From assembly GCF_905147045.1 (NCBI RefSeq), contig NC_065910.1, positions 6,820,001 to 6,884,000 of the forward strand: a stretch of DNA of 64,000 bases, given 5' to 3'. Below the pieces are notes generated by a model that was not told where the DNA came from, searched no databases, and was given only the letters and a program-made list of their open reading frames with translations. Positions 43,742 through 54,085 of this stretch are shown one piece after another; positions within the stretch are counted from its first letter, which is position 1; each line of letters begins with the position of its first letter. Source of the DNA: Nymphalis io. Taxonomy: Eukaryota > Arthropoda > Insecta > Lepidoptera > Nymphalidae. Both the position numbers and the translations under genes were made by a program.

Positions 43742-44060
43742 GTGAGTAATTTAATAATAAAAAAATACTTGTAAAAATCTATTATGCTTTCAAAATGCTG
43801 TTAAGATGAGCTATTTGATGGTGTGACGTAAACTAAAGCTTGTAACGTTAGCAACTCTAAAGGGGTTATATTATAATTATTAGTATTCATTTACTTAGTA
43901 GGTAGATGAATATTTTTTATTTAATTATTTTTACAGTATATTATAGTATAGTAATATATAATAAAACCGTAACAAGTATATAATATAACACGTAAATAAA
44001 TATTTTATAACAGTCACTTTGTAAATTTACTAAGCACTAAAATGTAAACTACACATAGCA
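43742..44060. other. AT-rich, likely intron if 43676 is an exon
   Basis: Nothing coding-like or repetitive seen. Confidence 0.4.
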
Positions 44061-44063
44061 GCA

Positions 44064-44160
44064 ATATTTCTCAGCAAGCTGGTGACGTTATCAAAAACGC
44101 GATAGTAATTCCTTACTTGACTTGAAACGTGCAAAGTGAAATATTTGACGTTGAGAAACG
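44064..44160 (+). repeat. Local repeat, copy 1 of 3
   Basis: Core GCAAGCTGGTGACGTTATCA, then ACGCGATAGTAATTCCTTAC and AAAGTGAAATATTTGACGTT. Matches the segments at 45152 and 46371 in order and orientation. It is not part of SINE families A-D. Confidence 0.7.
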
Positions 44161-44204
44161 ACGGTAACAACATATTTTATAGCATTTTTTGATAAAAAAT
44201 ATAA

Positions 44205-44487
44205 GCAATTCCCTTGGCGGTGGGTACCACCCACTCCATATATATTATAATAAACAGCAATATTTAGTATCTTGTTGTGTTCCGGTTTGAAGGATGAGTG
44301 AGCAACTTCAGCCACAAGGGACATAACTTCTAAGTTTGGTGGCGCATTGACGATTTACGGAATGGTTAATATTTTTTACATCGCTAAGGACTATAAGCAG
44401 TGGTGACCACTTACCATTTACCCACTTGCCAATCCGATTACCATTTACCCACTTGCCATTCCATCTACCTATTACATAAAACAAAAA
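44205..44487 (+). mobile_element. SINE family A, plus copy with internal 27-base duplication
   Basis: Head-truncated (starts near GGCGGTGGGTACCACCC). Near the 3' end TACCATTTACCCACTTGCCA occurs twice (44412 and 44439), a tandem duplication private to this copy. Confidence 0.9.
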
Positions 44488-44611
44488 CTAGGCAGTTATT
44501 TATTATATAATAAACATCTTAATCATTATTTTTCGTAAAAAGAATGTCCGCTTGTATACAATGAAACTAAAAACCGGCTACGTGAATCATAGTTAGTAGT
44601 AATAATATTTA

Positions 44612-44735
44612 TAATGTCCCACTGGGGTAAAGCCTCATCTTCTCTTGAGGAAAAGACTTGAAGCTTATTTCACCACACCACTCAAGTGGTGCAACACGTG
44701 TACTAGAATCATCCGACACACAGATTCTTACAATG
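44612..44735 (-). mobile_element. SINE family B, minus 3' part
   Basis: TAATGTCCCACTGGGGTAAA, CTTGAGGAAAAGACTTGAAG and CACGTGTACTAGAATC. It stops at CAATG, where the next family A copy begins, so the latter probably inserted into it. Confidence 0.8.
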
Positions 44736-45034
44736 TTTTTTTTTTTTTTTATAGAATAGGAAGGTGGACGAGCATATGGGCCACCTGATGGTAAGTGGTC
44801 ACCAAACGCCCTTAGACATTGGCATTGTAAGAAATGTCAACCATCGCTTATAGCCAATGCGCCACCAACCTTGGGAACTAAGATTTTATGTCCCTTGTGC
44901 CTGTAATTACAATGGCTCACTCACCCTTCAAACCGGAACACAACAATATCAAGTATTGCTGTTTTGCGGTAGAATATCTGATGAGTGGGTGGTACCTACC
45001 CAGACGAGCTTGCACAAAGCCCTACCACCAGTAA
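44736..45034 (-). mobile_element. SINE family A, full-length minus copy
   Basis: T run of 14 (the A-tail complement) followed by the canonical order to the head complement CTACCACCAG. AATGTTT at both edges is a candidate short target duplication. Confidence 0.95.
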
Positions 45035-45151
45035 ATGTTTGTCTTGATGGCCTAATTTGAACGAGCTATATTTAATATAAATCCAATAAATAAAAAAACC
45101 ATATGTTAAACATATATACTTACCATACATTCCCTTGACGCCATTGAGAAA

Positions 45152-45245
45152 TATTTCTCTGCAAGCTGGAGACATTATCTAATACGCGATAGCAAGTTCT
45201 GACTCAACTTGTACTGAGTGAAATATTTAACGTAAGATGCTGAAT
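45152..45245 (+). repeat. Local repeat, copy 2 of 3
   Basis: GCAAGCTGGAGACATTATCT, ATACGCGATAGCAAGTTCTG and GAGTGAAATATTTAACGTAA. Starts 1,087 bases after copy 1. On its minus strand the left side continues into ATGGCGTCAAGGGAATGTATG and then GTAAGT. Confidence 0.7.
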
Positions 45246-45416
45246 ATTTATGTGTCTTATACATTATATACATTATTCTGTAAAAAATACATTAAAGTCC
45301 TATATTTCTTATTAAGGCATTTCATATTTTACAGGAATACAAGTGCTTAATTTATATTAATTTTTAATCAAACCAAAATGAATACATTAAAAGTAATTTA
45401 CAAATAATATTTCCCG

Positions 45417-45533
45417 ACGAGCCAAGATGCAAGTTAGTTTAAATGCGTGAATCTTAATCGATTTGCGGATTCAAATCCAGGCAAGCAGTACTGAATTTTT
45501 ATGTCCTTTATTGGAGCAGCGCGGTGGTATAAG
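45417..45533 (+). mobile_element. SINE family B, plus copy with large deletion
   Basis: Head CGAGCCAAGATGCAAGTTAG with B-box-like GGATTCAAATCC, then a jump to TATTGGAGCAGCGCGGTGGT. Confidence 0.75.
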
Positions 45534-45863
45534 AAGATAAAAACAAAAAAAAACAAACAAAATAATGCTGTGTTTTATGTTATAAATTAGTTAGTTATTA
45601 ATTATTATTTTAAACAATATAAAAAATAATATAATTCGTTATAAATCACATGCCGCCCAGTAAGCTATTTATATCACATTAATATCTTACAGTGCTAATA
45701 AGTAAATGACGGTGACGAATTACTCAACGCAGCTCATTTAAAAATATGCCATAATTAAAACAAAAAATACCATCGCCTATATTACTTTCATTTATTTAAA
45801 AAGTTATGCTTCGTTTTACGTCGTCTAATTTCCGTGTAACATAAAAAATATTAGTTTACAATT
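45534..45863. other. AT-rich, no recognised feature
   Basis: Nothing coding-like. 45628-45660 faintly resembles the sequence before copy 3 of the local repeat. Confidence 0.4.
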
Positions 45864-45985
45864 ATGCCAGTGTAACTACAGGCACAAGGGATCTTAGTTC
45901 CCTAACTTAGTGACGCATTGACGATATAAGGGAGGATTAATATATGGTTACAGAGTCTATGTCTATGGGCCATCGTGACTTATTT
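45864..45985 (+). mobile_element. SINE family A, plus 3' fragment
   Basis: GCCAGTGTAACTACAGGCAC, AAGGGATCTTAGTTCCC and TGACGCATTGACGATATAAG are in family order. Confidence 0.85.
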
Positions 45986-46007
45986 TCATTTTATTCTTTT
46001 ATATTTC

Positions 46008-46232
46008 TTGATGGTAAATGGTCGACAACACCCATAACCATTGGCATTATAAGAAATATTAATCAACTCTTACATCGTCAATACGCTACTGACATTGGAT
46101 ACTAAGACGTCATGCTTCGAAACGCAACAATAGCCCTTACTACTGTTTTGCGATAGAACATCTGATGAGTATGCAGTACTTTACCACGCGAGCTTTCACA
46201 AAGCCTTACCACCAAGTCTTGCCATCAGGTGG
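46008..46232 (-). mobile_element. SINE family A, minus copy
   Basis: CTTGATGGTAAATGGTCGAC, ACCATTGGCATTATAAG and CTTTCACAAAGCCTTACCAC. It lies tail to tail with the preceding fragment. Confidence 0.88.
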
Positions 46233-46370
46233 CAAGTTGTTCGCCTGCTGAACTATTCAAAATATATATAGTTATTTTTCGTAATACATAATCTATATTG
46301 CGTTTAACAAATTAATCACTTATCATTATTTTACAAGAAAGAAAATATTCACTTATAAATCACTGTCACA

Positions 46371-46465
46371 ATTCTCTTAGCACGCTAGTGATATTATCAA
46401 ATACGCGATAGTATTTCTCACTTCAGCTGTACGACATGAAATGTTTGAAACGTGATTCTCTAAGG
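46371..46465 (+). repeat. Local repeat, copy 3 of 3
   Basis: GCACGCTAGTGATATTATCA, AATACGCGATAGTATTTCTC and ATGAAATGTTTGAAACGTGA. Starts 1,219 bases after copy 2. The most diverged copy. On the opposite strand it overlaps a 62-codon frame, which is not conserved in the other copies. Confidence 0.65.
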
Positions 46466-46640
46466 AATAACACATTTCTGAGCTGCAACAGTGTACGTAT
46501 AATGGCGTTGGCGACAAAATACTAAAATTTTCGTGATATCTTTTCACGGTATATGTATGACCCATTTCGGTGCAAGTTGTTCAGAATGTAAACAAAAGAT
46601 TGTTGGATATAATTTATTTTAAGTATGACGTAACTTTGGT

Positions 46641-46822
46641 AATTTAATATAGGATGGCTGATCGGTAACGGGTGGTCAAATGGTAATTAACGACCACCTT
46701 GGCATTGCCACAGTCAGAAATATTAACCATTTTTCATCAAACCATCAAAGTTGTAGCTAATGGTATTTGAGGTAGAACCATCTAGTCGCACTTGCATCTT
46801 GTATAAAGCTTTACCACCGAGT
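46641..46822 (-). mobile_element. SINE family A, degraded minus copy
   Basis: CCACCTTGGCATTGCC, GAAATATTAACCATTTTTCA and ATAAAGCTTTACCACCGAG with internal deletions. Confidence 0.8.
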
Positions 46823-48110
46823 GTATTAAAATTTCAAAAACATTACAATATTTATCAATTGTTAAAACTACTACAATATTACTAAGACAGTTATGTTTTT
46901 ATATTATTATTATTATGCAAATGGGAGATTATCATAAGTGGAGTTCGTTGACCTTCAATCTGGAACAGCGTACAATTCCTTATTATAAAGTAAAATGTTT
47001 TCATTAGTAGAATTTGCATTGTTCAAACGATAGCATGATTTAGAACTTTTTGTAATACGGTGAAATTTTTCATTAATATGTAGAATTTAACATTTTTTAC
47101 TTATTAAAATGTTGTCCTTATTTCATAATATAGCTGTATTAAAAATGTTAACGTTCTTTATTTAAAATATAATATTCATTAAAATGTATTATTTAAATTT
47201 TTGTATATAATTCGTTTTAGTTTGATTTTATATACATGATATGTGTGAACATATTTTGAAAGCATTTATTTATATATATTTATATTTATTATAAATTTAG
47301 TCGAATATGTAAATATGTGTGTGTAGACTAGACTTAGTTTTTATTTTTATTTATTGGAGAAACTTTATAGACTTGCAACATTATAGGAGAAAGTTAAAAA
47401 CTTTAAAGTTGCTTCTCATATTTCTTGCTCTTGGATTTATTGCAAGCCGGTTTCATTGTATACTCTCGTTAATGCGTTGTGTTTATTTATTAATCGATTT
47501 CATAAAAGGAACAAAATTTTAATCCAGATATTATATAGATTTCTTAAATTTGTTATTTTAATAATTGTCAATTTATCATATATTTTCTTTAAGTGGCTGA
47601 AATAAATTGTAGCATTGAACTAGAAGTCCTAACCGATTTAATATATAAATTATAACTTATCATAAAAAGTAACACTGGTTTCAAATTTCTCTGCATGTAT
47701 ACAAAATTTGGTGAATTTCACATTTCACTTCAAAAATTACCTTAATTCCGGAATATTTTTAAAATGTATCAAATATTTTAAATAGTACAGTACACAAAGC
47801 TTATTAGAGCCATTTAGATCGTTTTCCGTACACTTAATATATATGAGAATTTCATCAAAGGTCTTCACAATACAAATGTGGAACTGAAATTATATTACGC
47901 GATTTGCTTGTTTTGATTAATTTTGATCAATTCGGACGCTCTAATTGAAAATTCCGGTTGCTCTTTACAAATATCTCTGATACTGTTCATTACTTGAGAT
48001 TATTATAATTTCATTATTTAAAGACTAATACGTAATATGATACGATAACTATGACGGAATAGATAGGTGTGCATGCCAAGTACAAAAACTCAAGATGCAT
48101 TCACTATTCC
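46823..48110. other. AT-rich, no recognised feature
   Basis: TATTATTATTATTATG run near 46904. A 67-codon frame at 47319-47522 is hydrophobic and unsupported. Confidence 0.45.
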
Positions 48111-48472
48111 TTAATTTTTAAATCTTTTTGGGTCGACATCCGTCACAACTGGAGCTAAATCAAACACAGGTCTCATATGATATTTTATGTTCTCCGAGTC
48201 ATTTTCATAACTCCGTGCTAAAAGGGCTTTAAGCGCCACACAAATTGTCGTCAATAATTTTCGACCTTTTGCTACAGCATTTATTCTTATAACGATGTTA
48301 CAATTAGGTAAAATAAATTGGTGCTAATTGATTCGCGTGATATCTGAATCACGCAGGAAAGATTTTTCCTTACTACTTATACCTAAGATTATATAATGGA
48401 AGAAAAAATAATGAAGTGATCACTTACAGCGGAAAGATCCAATTTCTTTTGTTCCATTAATCATTTTCTCTC
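48111..48472 (-). CDS. Candidate two-exon gene end, product unknown
   Basis: On the minus strand exon 1 spans 48472-48428 (45 bases) after GATATATTCAG, and ends at the donor CCGCT|GTAAGTG. Its only open frame reads EKMINGTKEIGSFR plus one base. Exon 2 spans 48271-48111 after the acceptor AAATGCTGTAG and supplies the two missing bases. It then reads KGRKLLTTICVALKALLARS, continues YENDSENIKYHMRPVFDLAP and ends VVTDVDPKRFKN before TAA. The join is in phase across a 156-base GT-AG intron, and the combined 67 residues contain no stop. Exon 1 begins in mid-codon, so further upstream exons must lie to the right; I could not find them. Composition is above the local GC, and the exon size and short intron are normal for insects. 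I do not recognise the family. A helix-like hydrophobic stretch and an acidic/proline C-terminus are all I can describe. It could also be a spliced remnant of a mobile element. Confidence 0.5.
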
Positions 48473-48540
48473 CTGAATATATCAGACATAATCATTATTG
48501 TCAATATATTGTTGTTATGAGTAACTTAGTAAATATTATA

Positions 48541-48722
48541 ATAAACAGTATCAATGGTCTCCTCACTAGACTCTAGTGCTAGCTTGTAATCTTGAGTCTC
48601 GTATCTTCAGTTCGACTAATAAAAGCTATTGGAATTCTCAGTAATACAAACGCTTCGGACAAGTCAATTTTATGAAGCTAAAGATAGAGAATTGCACTGT
48701 TCCTTCCATCACACGTAAATCA
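48541..48722 (+). mobile_element. SINE family C, old plus copy
   Basis: CTCTAGTGCTAGCTTGTAAT (worn tRNA-like head), GACTAATAAAAGCTATTGGA, ATTCTCAGTAATACAAACG and GAATTGCACTGTTCCTTCCA are in family order. Confidence 0.6.
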
Positions 48723-49374
48723 CACAAAATTCATTTTATTCCACCAGTGCATTGACAAGTTTCATAATTTTAACTTGCTTTGCGTTGATAAAATTAGTAG
48801 AATATATTGTATGCATATTACATATTATGGTAACAATCATGGCGGAAACATAATTAAGTACAATATTGGTAAATGTGTATATAAACATTTGCTTAATGTC
48901 ATTGATTAGTGATCAGTTAACCATTAATTAAGTTTCTGATGTTATAATGGGAGCGATACATAAATCAGATGTCGTATCTGGATCTGAATTACTATATTTA
49001 TTTAAAGATAAAATATGCAATGGAATCATATATTTCACTCCAATAAAAATGGATATCAGAAATTTTAAATGTAATTTTTAACGAGCATTGGATCCCAAAA
49101 ATTTATATAATGTATTACTGATATTTCGAAAGGAAGGTTTTTATTCCCGATGATGGTTTTAAAATTACTTAGCCATAAACGAGCTCGAGGAGGTTGACGC
49201 ATCAGCTCGCTTACTTAGAAGTAGATTTAGGTCATATTAACTGGCATAGACTTAGACTTGGCATAGACTTGGTTGTTTGAAGTGTGAAGAAGAGTGTCCG
49301 CGAATGTGGTCATCTCCGGGTATGAAATAAAAATAGGAAAAATGTAACCTATGTCTTGCCTTGGGGTTGCTTGC
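48723..49374. other. Mostly AT-rich; GC-richer strip at 49170-49320
   Basis: The strip contains a repeated GGCATAGACTTAGACTTGGC-type motif (49242-49272) and short open frames on the minus strand (PGDDHIRGHSSSHFKQP). No splice-consistent exon or family could be assigned. Confidence 0.35.
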
Positions 49375-49475
49375 TTTATATACATATTATAAAAGATTTC
49401 ATCAAGATCGGTTTAGTGGATTAATCGTGAAAACGTAACAGACACACATACAGAGTTTAAGTATAGTTAGTTTAG
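49375..49475 (-). repeat. TAATATTATAAA-type repeat fragment
   Basis: CATCAAGATCGGTTTAGTGG followed by CGTGAAAACGTAACAGACAC resembles the internal part of the repeat at 3282-3640. Confidence 0.45.
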
Positions 49476-50576
49476 TTATAGAAGTATAGGCTATAAAGTT
49501 CTCCTAAAATTTATATTGGATAATAAATAACATTGTCCTTAATTTTCTCATTGTAAATATTATTTTTATCAAAATTATATTTTCAGTCTACATTTGACTA
49601 AATCAATTTACTCACTGTAAGCTCGATGACTTTACTGATTACTGTACCAAATGAATTCATAAATACATTCCTAAGTTAATTATATAAGACTTTTGGTATA
49701 ACTACAAACTCAGTGAATATCCCAATAATTATAACACGATTTAAGTCAAAACGCACGAAGTTGCTCCAACATTTCAAACAATAATTCTCGCTTACAAGCG
49801 TTATCTCGACCCTTGTTATACAATAATCTAACTTGTGTAATTCTGTATCTTTAGCACGCAACGTCTTGTGACATCATTTCCATTCTACTACGACATTTTT
49901 GATACCATAAAAATGAAAAACAAGTTTTTTCGAAATTGTGACATAAGTAAGGCAATATTTATTTATAATATTAACCTTTATTTCAGCCAAAAGACGTGTT
50001 ATTAATAAATTTATAGCTATAAATACAACTACCGTTGTAAAATCTAATTGTGTTAAATTTGATCTTGTCTTCTTAATTCACTCGATTAAAATAAAACAAT
50101 TAATGAAATTTAAAATATTAAATTATTTTAAGTAATTGCCTAAAATATTTTTATCTTAATGCTTCATAAGGAAAATCTTATATTCGTATAGTTTATATTA
50201 GTAAGTATAAATTATATATACTGTAGTTATAGACACAAATGATAAATAAACAATAGACATCTCATAACAATGGAAATAGTTTTTAGTTTGGCTACAAAAT
50301 GTTTCTTTGAATAATTGAACAACTTTCAACACTCCGATTTCTTACGTGTTAGTTGTGATTTAAACGCAAAAACATTCCCGTCGTGTGTGTCGGTAATAAA
50401 TATTTGTTTGTAAAAATATTTCATTAGGGAATTTCCGTCAATCTTTGCTTCGTCACCCTTTTTAAAAAAGTTATATTTTAGCTATTTTGTGTTATGTGCA
50501 TTGTTTTAAACATCATTTTATACGAGTTAATAGAATCGAGATAATTGTGACTGGAACCGGTGAAATTATTATTTTA
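49476..50576. other. AT-rich, no supported feature
   Basis: Two acceptor-like TTTTCAG/TTTCAG sites (49568, 49984) lead into short open stretches without coding character. No repeat family. Confidence 0.45.
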
Positions 50577-50799
50577 ACTGAAGATTGTGGGTTTAAGCCC
50601 GGGCAAGTCTCGTTGATTTTCAATTTATAGTTTATCTCATTTTCATTGGTAAAGGGAAATATCGTGAGGAAACGATATGAGTTAAATGAAGTTTTGCCGC
50701 ATGTGTATCCACTGATTAGAACAGCCTATTGATTAAGTTACCTCCAATAATAGAAGAAATATGGGAGAAAGAATAGTAGGACATTTATTAGCTGTAAAA
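50577..50799 (+). mobile_element. SINE family B, diverged plus copy
   Basis: B-box-like GGGTTTAAGCCCGGGCAAG, then GGTAAAGGGAAATATCGTGA and TTGCCGCATGTGTATCCACT. The A-box end is lost. Confidence 0.75.
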
Positions 50800-50879
50800 A
50801 GTTTTCGTTTAAGTTAAAATAAATCGATTTTGTCAAACTATTCTTTATTTTATCATACCCTTACAAATAATAAAAATGA

Positions 50880-51045
50880 AAAATTGAGTTTGTTAATTTA
50901 TTTGCTTTCACATTTTAACTAATCAACCGATAATTATGAAATTTTGCATACACGTTGTCAGAGGTACAGAAAAGGACAAAGGATACCTAGCAACTCCATC
51001 TTTACACACGAGCGAAGCCAAGGGCAGAAATTAGTTACCCATAAT
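50880..51045 (+). repeat. TAATATTATAAA-type repeat fragment
   Basis: AAAATTGAGTTTGTTAATTT, GAAATTTTGCATACACGTTG and CACACGAGCGAAGCCAAGGG match the layout of this lepidopteran repeat. Confidence 0.5.
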
Positions 51046-51690
51046 TTACCGTAAACATTAAGATCACAGTCCACCGATTCTTATACAGAATCGATACCAT
51101 AAATAACTAACATTGTCATTGAAGGAGTGATTCTGTATAAAATCCGTTGTTCAATTCTTCAATGCCTTACTTAAGTGTTGACCATATTTCACTCGTGGTC
51201 ATTAAATGGCTGAGAGATAGCTCTGATACATAAGCATCCAAAACAAACATTGGATAAATGACACGATGTCTTAAAGGGGAATATTTCAAGAAAATAGCAT
51301 CTTGTTTTGACAAGTTTAGTTTCGCGAGTGTTCGTGGGCGGAAAAAATAACGCTTTTAGTTTTATTTACGTTTTTTCGGACATTTTCACCCTTGACGACA
51401 CATAGATCTTTATGGCCATTGTCATGACGAACATGATTTATATAGCAAAAATTCTGAAGAATAATAATTTTTTCGCTGGTATTTTTTTAATAATGTTTAG
51501 TTTTTTGGTTATGTGTTGTGAATATTTGACAGATTAGTAGTCCAGTACTGACTTGCTTATTAAAAAAGTACTAATATAACTTCAATTTGGTGAAAAAAGT
51601 TGGTTCACGTTAACCTTAACTGACTGAGATAGATGAGTTAATCAGTGAGAAAAATAATAACCGAACCTGGCTTACCAATGATTAGCAATG
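51046..51690. other. AT-rich, no recognised feature
   Basis: Nothing coding-like or repetitive seen. Confidence 0.5.
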
Positions 51691-51860
51691 CAATGATATC
51701 CTTATTAATATTATAAATTTGAAAGTGAATTTTCTTTTTTATATGTTACGCTATCGATTCTTAATTACTCAACCAAACATCATTTATAATAATAATAATA
51801 ATTTATTTATTCAAGTAACAAGACTAATGTACAAAATTACAAAAAATAAATAAACACTTC
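51691..51860. repeat. Two repeat ends meeting at an (AAT)n run
   Basis: 51700-51780 starts like the TAATATTATAAA repeat (ATTAATATTATAAATTTGAA). 51786-51860 is an AAT run followed by TTTATTTATTCAAGTAACAA, which resembles the reverse of a common LINE/SINE 3' end. Confidence 0.45.
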
Positions 51861-52485
51861 TATATGCTATTTACTACTTATATAATTTACTGGTCCAGCT
51901 GAAACTTAAAACAGCGACTTATAAATATACAGTCTAGTATGTTAGCAACTATGTTTAGAATTTTCTTGGAGCTGGCCCGCACCCTGTGGACCAAGGAGGC
52001 ACACCTTTTCGCATTAATGCTTAGAAAAAGTCTATATATGTATAAGAATAAATATATTTTGTTTCAATTTAACTTTTATAAATCTATATTTATAAGAATA
52101 CATTTAATGTTATTATTAGAATTATTTAAATTTAATCGTAAACGGTGTCGAATGTCTATGGATAATGTTGACTATCAGGTTATGCATTTGACAGTTTCCC
52201 AAATTAAACAAAAAAAAAAAACTTACACATAAGCGTCAATAATCCACAAAGACATCTGTGTCTTTGTCCAATGGTTTCATACCGTTAGATCTGTTTGCAT
52301 ACCCTTCGTATTATTTTAAGCGTGTCTTTATTTTGTTAAAAAATGTCTGTTCGTTGTCACAGCGCTCACTCTTGTTTGCTTTGCAGAAAAGTTTTGAAGT
52401 GTATTAAGCGCTCAACTTCAAGTCTTAAAGTGAAAATGTTGTTTACAAAAATATTGTTTTATACTTTTTTTTTAATTTAAAAATA
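51861..52485. other. No supported gene; 97-codon frame
   Basis: A plus frame (51939-52232) opens MLATMFRIFLELARTLWTKE, less AT-rich for its first 25 codons, then becomes AT-driven Lys/Ile/Phe text. No splice sites or family. Probably not a gene. Confidence 0.35.
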
Positions 52486-53082
52486 AGTAGACTGACAAAT
52501 GGTGGTAGGGCACTGGTGGTAGGGCTTTGTGCAAGCTCGTCTGGGTAGGTACCACCCACTCATCAGATATTCTACCGCAAAACAGCAATACTTGATATTG
52601 TTGTGTTCCGGTTTGAAGGGTGAGTGAGCCAGTGTAATTACAGGCACAAGGGACATAAAATCTTAGTTCCCAAGGTTGGTGGCGCATTGGATATGTAAGC
52701 GATGGTTAACATTTCTTACAATGCCAATGTCTAAGAGCGTTGGTGACCACTTACCATCAGGTGGCCCATATGCTCGTCCGCCTTCCTAATCTATAAAAAA
52801 ATAAAAAATAAAAAATAAATGGGCAATGGGCGAGTGATAACCACTGTGCATAGACATTGGCTCTGTAAGAAATATTAACCATCCCTTAAATCGCTAATGC
52901 GCTTAACCTTAGGAAATAAGATGTTATGGCTCTATGCTTGTAGTTAAACTGGCTCGCTCACTCTTTAATCTGGAACACCACTATACTAAGTATTGCTGTT
53001 TAGTAGAAAATGTAATAAGTGATGGCGATCTGTGATGTTTCCTATCTAGACAGGCTCGCACAAAGCTCTACCACCAACTATC
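52486..53082 (-). mobile_element. SINE family A, older minus copy split by a younger one
   Basis: The left end GTAGACTGACAAATGG (52488-52503) and the right portion from ATAAATGGGCAATGGGCGAG (about 52818) to AAAGCTCTACCACCAACTAT (53082) are one old copy. The sequence between them is a complete plus-strand family A element. AAATGG at the two edges is the likely target duplication. Confidence 0.85.
52501..52817 (+). mobile_element. SINE family A, full-length plus copy, nested in same family
   Basis: The head block GGTGGTAGGGC occurs twice (52501 and 52514), then the canonical body, TAATCTATAAAAAAATAAAA and a tail of repeated AAAAAT. Far less diverged than its host copy. Confidence 0.93.
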
Positions 53083-53389
53083 ATGATAATTTCTACTTCT
53101 GAAAAATGTTTGAAGACAGTTCAGTTTATAGACATTCATTCCTCAAAACGACAGTACTGTCACTCACATGAGAAAGGTTTACAATTAAAAAAAAAATATA
53201 ATGCATGTAGTTCGTTGTTCTTGTCATATTAATAATATTGTGAAAGTAATATAATACTGAGTATGTAATATAATGTTAATCTAATTATAAAAACAGTAAT
53301 GTCGTTATTAAACAAAAGAAAATAATAATTAAACTGGTAAACAATACGGTGGTAGTAGGGGTGTACATAATTAAAATTAAAAATAGGTC
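53083..53389. other. AT-rich, no recognised feature
   Basis: Nothing coding-like or repetitive seen. Confidence 0.5.
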
Positions 53390-53637
53390 ATTATAACATG
53401 TTGTGTTAGTTTGGATTTAAACATTTGCATTGAGTTATAATTTTTATTTATTTGAGGTAATTTGTTATAAATCTGCGCACCTTCGAAGATAATTATTTTT
53501 TTACTGTAGTTTTGTTCGAGTCTACGGGAGTACCAACCAACTATCTCGGCGACAACTCCGCTTTGTTACTTTGTTTTTAAACGTGAATGCCAAGTCAGTA
53601 TGGAGAGAACTTTTTAGTAGTTTGTGTATTACTATGC

Positions 53638-53694
<57 letters not shown>

Positions 53695-54085
53695 GTTTAA
53701 TATTCATAATTTTAGTGTCTGTATAAATTTTTGTAGTAGGTGTTAAATATGGGAATCGAAAAATAAGTTTAATAATTTTGTTTTGGATAATCTGAAGTTT
53801 TGCTTAAAGAGTTTTAGCGGCAGTACCCCGCACTTCAACCATGTATAAAAGATGTGGTTTAACTAGGGAGTTATAGATTTTATAGCGTAGTGGTCGTGGA
53901 ATACAACAAACAACATTACGAATGGGACCAATGAATGACGAAAGTTTCGTTTTGATTAATTGTTCTATGTGAGTTTTCCACGTCAAATTGCTATCCAGTC
54001 TCAATCCCAGATATCTTTCATTGATTTTTCTTGTAATGTAACGCCATTAATCGTTAATGGCATGTGTGGTTTTAGATATTTACAA
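53390..54085 (-). pseudogene. jockey-like LINE reverse transcriptase, 3' end, disrupted
   Basis: The minus strand reads, from about 54060, PLTINGVTLQEKSMKD, a frameshift, then LGLRLDSNLTWKTHIEQLIK, KLSSFIGPIRNVVCCIPRP and YNSLVKPHLLYMVEVRGTAA. This is the thumb and post-RT region typical of jockey/CR1-type elements. After a stop at 53803 the frame goes on LQIIQNKIIKLIF, is interrupted by a TA microsatellite (53643-53691), and resumes HKLLKSSLHTDLAFTFKNK and SCRRDSWLVLP, then GAQIYNKLP-like text to the end near 53390. The polymerase core and 5' part are missing. Confidence 0.87.
53643..53691. repeat. (TA)n microsatellite inside LINE coding region
   Basis: About 24 TA units separate the two halves of the LINE remnant. 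The normal protein has no matching tract there, so the repeat expanded after the element died. Confidence 0.93.
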
